Positions 54,832-63,099 of a DNA stretch of 64,000 nucleotides are shown here, one piece after another (positions within the stretch are counted from its first letter, which is position 1; each line of letters starts with the position of its first letter). This stretch comes from Methylobacterium sp. E-045. GTDB taxonomy: Bacteria; Pseudomonadota; Alphaproteobacteria; Rhizobiales; Beijerinckiaceae. The translations under genes were made by a program, and so were the position numbers. Location: the NCBI RefSeq assembly GCF_022829685.1, contig NZ_JAKSYE010000086.1, positions 1 to 64,000 of the forward strand. Reading direction: 5' to 3'. The notes below the pieces were generated by a model. The model was not told where the DNA came from and made no database searches. It saw only the letters and a program-made list of their open reading frames with translations.

Positions 54832-56907
54832 ATGAGCGGAGCCGACAACAGGCCGACCGAGGCCCTGAGCGAGATCGACAAGCTGTCGATCGATACCCTG
54901 CGCACCCTGGCGATCGACGCGGTGCAGAAGGCGAATTCGGGACATGCGGGTGCGCCGATGGCGCTGGCGCCCGTGGCCTACACCCTGTGGAACCGGTATC
55001 TCCGCTACGACCCGGCTCATCCGCACTGGCCCAACCGCGACCGTTTCGTCCTCTCGGCCGGCCACGCCTCCATGCTGCTCTACGGCCTGCTGCATCTCGC
55101 CGGCGTCGCCCAGACGGATGGCGGCAACGAGCCGGCCGTCAGCATCGAGGACATCAAGAACTTTCGCCAGCTCGATAGCAAGACGCCGGGGCACCCGGAA
55201 TATCACTTCACCACCGGCGTCGAGACCACCACCGGGCCTCTCGGCCAGGGGGTCGCGAACTCCGTCGGCATGGCCATGGGCGGACGCTTCCTCGGCGAGA
55301 CCCTGAACCGTCCCGACCTGCCGCTGTTCGACTTCAACGTCTACGCCATCTGCTCGGACGGCGACCTGATGGAGGGCGTGGCCTCGGAGGCCGCCTCCAT
55401 CGCCGGGCACCTGCGCCTGTCGAACCTGTGCTGGATCTACGACAACAACACCATCACCATCGAGGGCCATACCGAGCTCGCCTTCTCGGAAGAGGTGGCG
55501 ACGCGCTTCCTCGGCTACGGCTGGCAGGTGCTGCGGGTGGCCGACGCCAACGACGTCCACGCCGTCTCCGCCGCCCTGGAGACCTTCCTCCAGTCCAGCG
55601 ACCGCCCGACCCTGATCGTCGTCAACTCGATCATCGGGTATGGCGCTCCCAATAAGCAGAACACCTCGAAGGCGCATTCGGACGCGCTCGGCGTGGACGA
55701 GGTCAGGGCCGCCAAGCGCGCCTATGGCTGGCCCGAGGACGCGCAGTTCCTGGTGCCCGAGGGCGTCAAGGAGAACTTCCAGGCCGGGATCGGCGAGCGC
55801 GGCGCTGCGCTCTTCGCCGATTGGGAGCGGTTCATGGCGGAGGCCAAGGCCGCCGAACCGGCGCTGGCGGAAGAGATCGACGCCCTCCTCGCCGGCCGCC
55901 TGCCCGAGGGTTGGGACCGGGACATCCCGGTCTTCCCGGCCGACGCCAAGGGCATGGCCACGCGCGAATCCTCGGGCAAGGTCCTCAACGCCATCGCCAA
56001 GAACGTGCCCCACATGCTCGGGGGCTCGGCCGATCTCGCGCCCTCCAACAAGACCAAGCTCGAATTCGAGGGGGCCGGCACCCTGTCGCCCTTCGAGCCG
56101 GGCGGGCGCAACATCCATTTCGGCGTGCGCGAACACGCCATGGGGTCCATCGTCAACGGCCTCGGCCTCGTCGGCCTCAGGGCCTACGGCGCGACCTTCC
56201 TGGTCTTCGCCGACTACATGCGTCCGCCCATCCGCCTCGCGGCGCTGATGGAGCTGCCGGTCTTCCACGTCTTCACCCACGATTCCATCGGGGTCGGCGA
56301 GGACGGGCCGACCCACCAGCCGGTGGAGCAGCTCCTGACGCTGCGCGCCATTCCGGGCCTCGTCACCCTGCGCCCGGCGGATGCCAACGAGGTGGCGGAA
56401 GCCTATCGCGTCATCATGAACCTCAAGGACCAGCCGGCGGTGCTCGCCCTCTCCCGCCAGCCGCTGCCGACCTTCGACCGCGCGACCTATGGCAGCGCGG
56501 CCGGCACCGCCAAGGGCGCCTACGTGCTCGCCGACAGCGAGGGCACGCCCGACGTGATCCTCATCGGCACCGGCTCCGAGGTGCAGCTCTGCGTCGCCGC
56601 CTACGAGGCGCTCAAGGCCGAGGGGGTGAAGGCCCGCGTGGTCTCGATGCCGTCCTGGGACCTGTTCGAGCGCCAGGACGAGGCCTACCGCAACAGCGTG
56701 CTGATCCCGGACGTGCTGGCCCGCGTCGCCGTGGAGCAGGGCTCGGTGATCGGCTGGGACCGCTATTCCGGCTCGTCCGGGACGATCATCGGCATGCACA
56801 CCTTCGGCTCCTCGGCACCGATCAAGGACCTGCAGACCAAGTTCGGCTTCACCCCCGAGAAGGTGGCGCAGGCCGCCCGCGACCAGATCGCACGGCACAA
56901 GAAGTAG
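54832..56907 (+). CDS. tkt: Transketolase
   Basis: A 691-residue thiamine diphosphate enzyme transferring two-carbon units among sugar phosphates (pentose-phosphate and, in methylotrophs, formaldehyde-linked metabolism). Motifs: NSGHAGAPMALAPVAYTLW, the ThDP site GDGDLMEGVASEA (CSDGDLMEG) with NNTITIEGHTELAF, the pyrimidine-binding part GVREHAMGSIVNGL, and FTHDSIGVGEDGPTHQPVEQ. Second in the sugar operon; 139 bases with a hairpin separate it from tal-pgi. Confidence 0.95.
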   Translation: MSGADNRPTEALSEIDKLSIDTLRTLAIDAVQKANSGHAGAPMALAPVAYTLWNRYLRYDPAHPHWPNRDRFVLSAGHASMLLYGLLHLAGVAQTDGGNEPAVSIEDIKNFRQLDSKTPGHPEYHFTTGVETTTGPLGQGVANSVGMAMGGRFLGETLNRPDLPLFDFNVYAICSDGDLMEGVASEAASIAGHLRLSNLCWIYDNNTITIEGHTELAFSEEVATRFLGYGWQVLRVADANDVHAVSAALETFLQSSDRPTLIVVNSIIGYGAPNKQNTSKAHSDALGVDEVRAAKRAYGWPEDAQFLVPEGVKENFQAGIGERGAALFADWERFMAEAKAAEPALAEEIDALLAGRLPEGWDRDIPVFPADAKGMATRESSGKVLNAIAKNVPHMLGGSADLAPSNKTKLEFEGAGTLSPFEPGGRNIHFGVREHAMGSIVNGLGLVGLRAYGATFLVFADYMRPPIRLAALMELPVFHVFTHDSIGVGEDGPTHQPVEQLLTLRAIPGLVTLRPADANEVAEAYRVIMNLKDQPAVLALSRQPLPTFDRATYGSAAGTAKGAYVLADSEGTPDVILIGTGSEVQLCVAAYEALKAEGVKARVVSMPSWDLFERQDEAYRNSVLIPDVLARVAVEQGSVIGWDRYSGSSGTIIGMHTFGSSAPIKDLQTKFGFTPEKVAQAARDQIARHKK

Positions 56908-56942
56908 GGATCGAGGGTTTTCTGAAGGACGGAACGCACGTC

Positions 56943-56965
56943 CCCCTCCCCCTTGTGGGGAGGGG
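56943..56965. repeat. GC-rich hairpin between tkt and tal-pgi
   Basis: CCCCTCCCC-CTTGT-GGGGAGGGG, a perfect 9-bp stem. It is of the same kind as the hairpins at 42047 and 59934. No T-run follows, so it is a repeat element or a processing site more than a terminator. Confidence 0.75.
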
Positions 56966-57046
56966 AGGCGCGCTTCCTGAGAACGAGTGTTCAACGACGC
57001 CGGCTTTCGCGCGCCGCTTACGACGACCACGACGAGGAGTTTTCGC

Positions 57047-59902
57047 ATGAACCCGCTCAAGGCTCTCTTCCCGGAACAGGGCCAGGCCGTGTGGCTCGAC
57101 TTCGTCGCCCGCGGCTTCATCGCGGACGGGCGCCTGAAGGCGCTGGTGGACGAGGACGGCCTGCGCGGCGTGACCTCGAACCCGTCGATCTTCGAGAAGG
57201 CGATCGGCGATTCCAGCGAGTACGACGCCGCGCTGAAGGAGGTCATGGATGCAGGCGACGCCCGCGTCATCGACCTCTACGAGGGCTGCGCCATCGCCGA
57301 CATCCAGGCCGCCGCCGATGTCCTGCGTCCCGTCTACGACGAGAGCGACGGGGCCGACGGCTATGTCAGCCTCGAAGTCTCGCCGTATCTCGCCCTGTCC
57401 ACGGAGGACACCCTCGAAGAGGCCCGCCGCCTGCACCAGACCGTGGCCCGCGACAACCTGATGGTGAAGGTGCCCGCCACCCCCGCCGGGATCCCGGCGA
57501 TCCGGGCGCTCACGGCCGACGGCATCAGCATCAACGTCACCCTGCTGTTCGGGCAGGATGCCTACGAGGAGGTGGCGCGCGCCTTCATCGCCGGCCTCGA
57601 GGAGTTCGGCGCCAAGGGCGGCGACGTTTCGAAGGTCGCCAGCGTCGCGAGTTTCTTCATCAGTCGCATCGACGTCGCCGTGGACAAGGCGCTGGACGCC
57701 AAGATCGTCGAGGCCAACGATCCCGACGAGAAGGCGGAGCTGGAAGGTCTGAAGGGCAAGGTCGCCATCGCCAACGCCAAGCTCGCCTACCAGCGCTACA
57801 AGCGCATCTTCGCCGAGCCGACATGGCAGGCGCTGGCGCAGAAGGGCGCCAAGGCGCAGCGCCTGCTCTGGGCCTCCACGGGGACCAAGAACAAGGCCTA
57901 TTCCGACGTGCTCTACGTCGAGGAGCTGATCGGCCGCGATACCGTCAACACCATGCCGCCGGCCACCATGGACGCCTTCCGCGACCACGGCACGGTCAAG
58001 CCCGCCATCGAGGAGAACCTCGGCGACGCCGAGGCCGTGATGGCGCGTCTCGCCAAGGCCGGCATCGACATCGGTGCGGTGGCCGATACGCTCGTGGACG
58101 AGGGCGTCCAGCTCTTCATCGATGCCGCCGACAAGCTCCTCGGCGCGGTGGCGGGCAAGCGCGCCGATTTCCTCGGCGCCAAGCTCGACGGCCAGACCCT
58201 GATCCTCGGCGATGTCATCGGCGCGGAGGCGAAGAAGGCCGTCGAATCCTGGCGCGCCTCGGGCTCGATCCGCCGGCTCTGGGCCCATGACAAGACGGTC
58301 TGGTCGAATGCCGACGAGGATCAGTGGCTCGGCTGGCTCCGCATCGTCGAGGACGAACTCGCCCGCGTCTCCGAGTACCAGGCCTTCGCCGAGGATGTCC
58401 GCCAGACGGGCTTCACCGACGTGGTCGTCCTCGGGATGGGCGGGTCGAGCCTCGGCCCGGAAGTCCTGGCCGAGACCTACGGCACCCGCGAGGGCTTCCC
58501 GCGCCTGCGCATCCTCGATTCCACCGACCCGGATCAGGTTCGCGCCACGGAAGGCGCGGTGAACCTCGAGACGACCTTGTTCATCGTCGCCTCGAAATCC
58601 GGCTCCACCCTCGAGCCCAACGTCTTCCGCGACTACTTCCTCGGCCGGATGAAGGCCCTGGTCGGCGAGTGGGCGGGGGCGCATTTCGTCGCCGTCACCG
58701 ATCCCGGATCGGCCATGGAAGCGGCGGCCAAGGCCGACAATTTCCGCCGGATCTTCCACGGCGTGAAGCAGATCGGCGGACGCTATTCGGTGCTCTCCGC
58801 CTTCGGCCTCGTCCCGGCGGCGGCCTCCGGCATCGACGTGAAGCAGTTCCTCGACACGGCGCGGACCATGGTCCGCTCCTGCGGCCCGGCCGTGCCGCCC
58901 GCCCAGAATCCCGGCGTTCTGTTGGGCACTGCCATGGCGGCGGCGGCGCTCCATGATGGTCGCGACAAGGTGACGTTCATCGCCTCGCCGGGCATCGACA
59001 CGTTCGGCGCCTGGGCCGAACAGCTCATCGCCGAATCCACCGGCAAGGACGGAAAGGGCCTCATCCCCGTCGATGGCGAGCCGGTGGGCGTGCCGGCGGT
59101 CTATGGCCGCGACCGCTTCTTCGTCTACCTGCGTCTCGACAACCGGGCGGATGCCCGGCAGGACGAGGCCGTGCGCAGCCTGGAGCGCGAGGGGCACCCC
59201 GTCGCCCACATCACCATGGCGAACGAGGAGCAGCTGCCGCAGGAATTCTTCCGCTTCGAGATCGCCACGGCGGTGGCCGGCGCGCTGCTCGGCATCAACC
59301 CGTTCGACCAGCCGGACGTGGAAGCGAGCAAGATCGAGACGAAGAAGCTGTTCGACGCCGCCGAGAAGAGCGGGGCCCTGCCCTCCGAGACGCCGCTCGT
59401 CGAAGACGAGACCATCGCCCTCTACGCCGACCCCGCCAATGCCGGGGCGCTGCCGCAGACCGCCGAGGGGTTCGAGGCGGGACTGAAGGCGCATCTCGCA
59501 CGGATCAAGGACGGCGATTACGCCGCGCTGCTGGCCTATGTCGCCCGCAACGAGGGGCACCACGCCATCCTGCAGGAGGCGCGCATCGCTCTGCGCGACA
59601 AGCGCAAGGTCGCGACCTGCCTCGAATTCGGGCCGCGCTTCCTCCATTCCACCGGCCAGGCCTACAAGGGCGGTCCGGATACCGGAGTGTTCCTGCAGAT
59701 CACCGCCGACCCGTCCGAGGATCTCGCCATCCCCGGCCGGGCGCTGGGCTTCGGCACCGTCGTGGCGGCCCAGGCACGGGGCGACTTCGCGGTGCTGGCC
59801 GAGCGCGGTCGCCGGGCGCTGCGCGTCCATATCAAGGGCGGCGACGTGGAGGCCGGCCTCAAGCGCATCGCGGGGGCGATCAAGGCGGCCCTGGCCGGAT
59901 AA
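57047..59902 (+). CDS. Bifunctional transaldolase / glucose-6-phosphate isomerase
   Basis: A 951-residue fusion. Residues 1 to about 365 are transaldolase (LFPEQGQAVWLDFVARGF, TSNPSIFEKAIG, and the Schiff-base Lys region DNLMVKVPATPAGIPAIRAL). From about 400 the chain is phosphoglucose isomerase (VLGMGGSSLGPEVLAETYG, VASKSGSTLEPNVFRDYF, AEQLIAESTGKDGKGLIPV). The fusion is known in several alphaproteobacteria and cyanobacteria-like lineages. It links fructose-6-phosphate interconversion in one polypeptide. Strong GAGGAG ribosome site 7 bases before the ATG. Confidence 0.95.
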   Translation: MNPLKALFPEQGQAVWLDFVARGFIADGRLKALVDEDGLRGVTSNPSIFEKAIGDSSEYDAALKEVMDAGDARVIDLYEGCAIADIQAAADVLRPVYDESDGADGYVSLEVSPYLALSTEDTLEEARRLHQTVARDNLMVKVPATPAGIPAIRALTADGISINVTLLFGQDAYEEVARAFIAGLEEFGAKGGDVSKVASVASFFISRIDVAVDKALDAKIVEANDPDEKAELEGLKGKVAIANAKLAYQRYKRIFAEPTWQALAQKGAKAQRLLWASTGTKNKAYSDVLYVEELIGRDTVNTMPPATMDAFRDHGTVKPAIEENLGDAEAVMARLAKAGIDIGAVADTLVDEGVQLFIDAADKLLGAVAGKRADFLGAKLDGQTLILGDVIGAEAKKAVESWRASGSIRRLWAHDKTVWSNADEDQWLGWLRIVEDELARVSEYQAFAEDVRQTGFTDVVVLGMGGSSLGPEVLAETYGTREGFPRLRILDSTDPDQVRATEGAVNLETTLFIVASKSGSTLEPNVFRDYFLGRMKALVGEWAGAHFVAVTDPGSAMEAAAKADNFRRIFHGVKQIGGRYSVLSAFGLVPAAASGIDVKQFLDTARTMVRSCGPAVPPAQNPGVLLGTAMAAAALHDGRDKVTFIASPGIDTFGAWAEQLIAESTGKDGKGLIPVDGEPVGVPAVYGRDRFFVYLRLDNRADARQDEAVRSLEREGHPVAHITMANEEQLPQEFFRFEIATAVAGALLGINPFDQPDVEASKIETKKLFDAAEKSGALPSETPLVEDETIALYADPANAGALPQTAEGFEAGLKAHLARIKDGDYAALLAYVARNEGHHAILQEARIALRDKRKVATCLEFGPRFLHSTGQAYKGGPDTGVFLQITADPSEDLAIPGRALGFGTVVAAQARGDFAVLAERGRRALRVHIKGGDVEAGLKRIAGAIKAALAG

Positions 59903-59933
59903 TCGCACCGCCTCCGAACACCCGCGATGGGCC

Positions 59934-60026
59934 CCCTCTCCCGTCTGGGAGAGGGTTGGGGTGAGGGTCGCGGACTGGCCGGATCGGTCACACACCGCAC
60001 CCCGTCCCTCTCCTTCCAGGAGAGGG
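59934..60026. repeat. Double hairpin repeat between tal-pgi and gnd
   Basis: CCCTCTCCC-GTCT-GGGAGAGGG (59934-59955) and CCCTCTCCT-TCC-AGGAGAGGG (60006-60026), separated by GTTGGGGTGAGGG-type sequence and its partial complement ACCCCG. It is a larger member of the dispersed hairpin repeats seen in this window. Confidence 0.8.
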
Positions 60027-60085
60027 AACCCGCGCCCGGCGACGGCAAGTTGGCACGTTCCGAAATCCAAGCACGGAGATCCCCA

Positions 60086-61060
60086 ATGCAGCTCGGCATG
60101 ATCGGCCTCGGCCGGATGGGCGGCAACATCGTCCGCCGACTTCTGCGCGACGGGCATACGGCCGTGGTGTTCGACCAGAACCCGGAGGCCGTGGCGGCCC
60201 TCGTCGCCGAGGGCGCCACCGGGGCTGCGAGCCTGGAAGAGTTCGTGGATAAACTCGATGCGCCGCGTGCGGCCTGGGTGATGCTGCCGGCGGGTGCCAT
60301 CACCGAGGCCACGGTGGCGAAGCTCGGCGACCTGATGCAGGCGGACGACGTCGTCATCGACGGCGGCAATTCCTTCTACAAGGACGACATCCGCCGGGCC
60401 GCCGAACTCAAGCTCAAGGGCCTGCACTACGTCGATGTCGGCACGTCGGGCGGCGTCTGGGGCCTGGAGCGCGGCTATTGCATGATGATCGGAGGCGACA
60501 CCGACGCCCTCGACAGGCTCGACCCGATCTTCAGGACCCTGGCGCCCGGCATCGGCACGATCCCCAAGACACCGGGGCGCGAAGGCCGCGATCCCCGCGC
60601 CGAGCAGGGCTATATCCATGCCGGCCCGAGCGGGGCCGGCCACTTCGTCAAGATGATCCACAACGGCATCGAATACGGGCTGATGCAGGCCTATGCCGAG
60701 GGGTTCGATATTCTCAAACACGCCAATTCGAAGGACCTGCCCGAGGGCCAGCGCTTCGATCTCAACATCGGCGACATCGCCGAGGTCTGGCGGCGGGGCA
60801 GCGTCGTCTCGTCCTGGCTCCTCGACCTCACGGCCGGCGCCCTGGCGGGCGACGAGACCCTCACCGACTTCTCCGGCTTCGTCGCCGATTCCGGCGAGGG
60901 ACGCTGGACGCTGAACGCCGCCATCGAGGAATCGGTGCCGGCCAACGTCCTCTCGGCAGCCCTCTACGCCCGCTTCCGCTCCCGCGAGGACGCGTCCTAC
61001 GCCGACAAGCTGCTCTCGGCCATGCGCAAGGGGTTCGGCGGGCACGTCGAGCCGAAATAG
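60086..61060 (+). CDS. gnd: 6-phosphogluconate dehydrogenase, decarboxylating
   Basis: A 324-residue short-form (YqeC/GndA-like) enzyme making ribulose 5-phosphate, CO2 and NAD(P)H. The Rossmann start is [20 protein letters not shown]. The substrate motif is [13 protein letters not shown], then [23 protein letters not shown], and the catalytic Lys region [23 protein letters not shown] lies 8 bases before the ATG. The short form is often NAD-preferring. Confidence 0.95.
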   Translation: MQLGMIGLGRMGGNIVRRLLRDGHTAVVFDQNPEAVAALVAEGATGAASLEEFVDKLDAPRAAWVMLPAGAITEATVAKLGDLMQADDVVIDGGNSFYKDDIRRAAELKLKGLHYVDVGTSGGVWGLERGYCMMIGGDTDALDRLDPIFRTLAPGIGTIPKTPGREGRDPRAEQGYIHAGPSGAGHFVKMIHNGIEYGLMQAYAEGFDILKHANSKDLPEGQRFDLNIGDIAEVWRRGSVVSSWLLDLTAGALAGDETLTDFSGFVADSGEGRWTLNAAIEESVPANVLSAALYARFRSREDASYADKLLSAMRKGFGGHVEPK

Positions 61061-61074
61061 CCCGGAGCCGCGCC

Positions 61075-61806
61075 ATGATCCCACTGCCCAACAACGCGGA
61101 GATCTTTCCGGACGCGGACAGCGTCGCCCGCGCCGCGGCCGACCGGCTGGTCGCGCTCTGCGCCGAGAGCAGGCAGGAGCGCATCGCGGTCTGCCTGTCG
61201 GGCGGCTCGACCCCGAAGCGGCTCTACGCGCTGCTCGCCGGGCCGGATCATGTCGGCGCCCTCCCCTGGGAGCGCCTGCACTGGTTCTTCGGGGACGACC
61301 GGTTCGTGCCCTGGACGGATGAGGCGAGCAACATGCACATGGCCCGGACGGCGTTCGGGAACGCGCCGATCCCGGAGGGCCATCTCCATGGCATCCCCAC
61401 CGACGGGACCCTGGACGCGGCGGCCTCCGTCTATGCGAAGACCCTGCGGGACTTCTACGGTGCCGATAGTCTCGACCCGGCCCGCCCGCTCTTCGACCTC
61501 GTGCTCCTCGGCCTCGGCGAGGACGGACACACCGCCTCCCTGTTTCCGGGCAAGCCCGCCGTGGACGAGCGCGAGGCCTGGGTCGCCGCCGTGCCCGAGG
61601 CGGGGCTCTCGCCGTTCGTGCCGCGGATCACCTTGACCTTCCCAGCGCTCGCCTCCTCGCGCCAGCTCCTCGTGCTCGTGACGGGGGCGGGCAAGCGCGA
61701 GCCCCTCACCCACATCGCCGGCGGCGAGGATCTGCCCGCGCGTCACATCTCCAGCACCGGCACCCTGACATGGCTGCTCGACCGCGCGGCGGCGGATCTC
61801 GGCTGA
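61075..61806 (+). CDS. pgl: 6-phosphogluconolactonase
   Basis: A 243-residue DevB-type lactonase hydrolysing 6-phosphogluconolactone. Motifs: ERIAVCLSGGSTPKRLYALL, WFFGDDRFVPWTDEASNMHM and LVLLGLGEDGHTASLFPG. It starts 14 bases after gnd. Glucose-6-phosphate dehydrogenase (zwf) is not in the window although its product is the substrate of this enzyme. Confidence 0.95.
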   Translation: MIPLPNNAEIFPDADSVARAAADRLVALCAESRQERIAVCLSGGSTPKRLYALLAGPDHVGALPWERLHWFFGDDRFVPWTDEASNMHMARTAFGNAPIPEGHLHGIPTDGTLDAAASVYAKTLRDFYGADSLDPARPLFDLVLLGLGEDGHTASLFPGKPAVDEREAWVAAVPEAGLSPFVPRITLTFPALASSRQLLVLVTGAGKREPLTHIAGGEDLPARHISSTGTLTWLLDRAAADLG

Positions 61807-61866
61807 GACCGAGGACCGGCGGTCCGTGACTGTCCTGCCCCTTGGCATCGTCGCAGGCGGAGGTTA

Positions 61867-61880
61867 CGTTACATGTAACG
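61867..61880. promoter_or_regulatory. Perfect palindrome upstream of mazE, candidate autoregulatory operator
   Basis: CGTTACATGTAACG is a perfect 14-bp palindrome ending 19 bases before the antitoxin start. Type II antitoxins commonly bind such sites with the toxin as co-repressor. Its sequence differs from the GC-rich surroundings. Confidence 0.6.
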
Positions 61881-61899
61881 CTTTGGGAAAGGTCTCGTC

Positions 61900-62124
61900 A
61901 TGTCGGCATCTGTCCGTCAGCGCGTGAGCAAGCGCCGTGATGCGCTCCGCGCGGCCGGCCTGCGACCCATTCAGATTTGGGTGCCCGACACCCGAAGGGC
62001 GGGCTTTGCCGAAGAATGCGGGCGACAGGCTCGGGTCGTAGCGGCGGCAGATGCGGCCGATCGGGAGCTGGATGCCTTCATGGAGGCGGCGCTTCTCGAT
62101 ATGCTCCCTGAGCGCGAGGCATGA
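61900..62124 (+). CDS. MazE-family antitoxin
   Basis: A 74-residue protein. VSKRRDALRAAGLRPIQIWVPDTR is the N-terminal DNA-binding part seen in the antitoxin MazE family, and the acidic C-terminal half (DRELDAFMEAALLDMLPE) would wrap and block the toxin. Its stop overlaps the toxin start by ATGA, the usual coupled layout. Confidence 0.88.
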   Translation: MSASVRQRVSKRRDALRAAGLRPIQIWVPDTRRAGFAEECGRQARVVAAADAADRELDAFMEAALLDMLPEREA

Positions 62125-62444
62125 AGCGGGGCGATCTCGTCACCATCGCCATGCCCGGCGATTTCGGCAAACCCCGTCCAGCACTCATCATCCAATCGGA
62201 CGCGTTCATTGAGACCGGCACGGTCACGGTGCTGCTGATTTCCGGGACGCTGGCCGAGGCTCACCTGATCCGCACGACCATCGAGCCGAGTGAGGCCAAT
62301 GGCTTGAAGAAGCGCTCACAGGTCATGGTGGACAAGGCCATGTCGGTGAAGCGTGAGGAGATCGGGGCACGGATCGGGCAGCTCGATACAGAGACGATGC
62401 TGGCGGTGACGCGGGCGCTGGCCGTGTTCTTGGCAATCGCCTGA
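62121..62444 (+). CDS. MazF/PemK-family mRNA endoribonuclease toxin
   Basis: A 107-residue toxin: MKRGDLVTIAMPGDFGKPRPALIIQ carries the PemK/MazF start with the conserved Gly-Asp and Lys-Pro-Arg-Pro, and SQVMVDKAMSVKREEIG the second conserved region with the Thr/Ser and Asp-Lys positions. Such enzymes cut mRNA at short sites when the antitoxin is degraded. Length and motifs look intact. Confidence 0.92.
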   Translation: MKRGDLVTIAMPGDFGKPRPALIIQSDAFIETGTVTVLLISGTLAEAHLIRTTIEPSEANGLKKRSQVMVDKAMSVKREEIGARIGQLDTETMLAVTRALAVFLAIA

Positions 62445-62504
62445 GGGCGGATCGCCGCTGAGGCGATCGCACGAGGCCGATGAGAGACCGTCCGGGATCG
62501 GCGG

Positions 62505-63089
62505 CTACGACTTCAGCACCGGATCCGAAATGTCGCCGCCGCCGCGCCGGGCGAGGTAGGCGGGCTGGAACAGGCACATCCGCACCGCGTCGCGGTACTT
62601 GCCGTTGACGAAGAACTCGTCCTTGAGGATGCCCTCGGGCTCGAAGCCGCAGCGCTCGTAGATGCGCACGGCGCGGGCATTGTCCTTGTCCACATGCAGG
62701 TAGAGCTTGTGGATATTGAGGACGCTGAAGGCGTAGTCCATGGCGATCCGGGTGGCGCGCGGGGCGTAGCCCTGGCCCTGGAAGGCCGGATGGATCGCGA
62801 TCTGGAACTCGCAGCGCCGGTGCAGGTGGTTGATCTCCACGAGCTCGACGAGACCGGCCGGCTCGCCGTCCGCATTGGCGATGATGAAGCGCCGCTCGGT
62901 CTGGTTGTGGATGTTGCGCTCGTAGAGCTGCGCCAGTTCGGCGAAGGACTCGTAGGCCTCCTCGAACCAGTAGCGCATGATGCTGTCGTTGTTGTTGAGC
63001 TGATGCACGAACATCAGGTCTTCGCGCTCCAGCGGTCGGAGCTTCACCGGGCCGTCGGCGGCGATGGTGCGGGGAGCGAACTTGCTCAT
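62505..63089 (-). CDS. speG: GNAT acetyltransferase, spermidine N1-acetyltransferase-like
   Basis: A 194-residue GNAT protein. [20 protein letters not shown] and [16 protein letters not shown] match the SpeG N-terminal half, [19 protein letters not shown] the core strands, and [22 protein letters not shown] the acetyl-CoA loop (Q/GxGxA). [22 protein letters not shown] completes the family signature. SpeG acetylates and detoxifies polyamines. It is 10 bases downstream of argE on the same strand. Confidence 0.85.
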   Translation of the reverse strand: MSKFAPRTIAADGPVKLRPLEREDLMFVHQLNNNDSIMRYWFEEAYESFAELAQLYERNIHNQTERRFIIANADGEPAGLVELVEINHLHRRCEFQIAIHPAFQGQGYAPRATRIAMDYAFSVLNIHKLYLHVDKDNARAVRIYERCGFEPEGILKDEFFVNGKYRDAVRMCLFQPAYLARRGGGDISDPVLKS

Positions 63090-63099
63090 GGTTTGAGGC

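Noticed and set aside
56849-61084. A 1411-codon open frame on the minus strand opposite tkt, tal-pgi and gnd
   Set aside because: Same cause; the plus-strand proteins are unmistakable enzymes.
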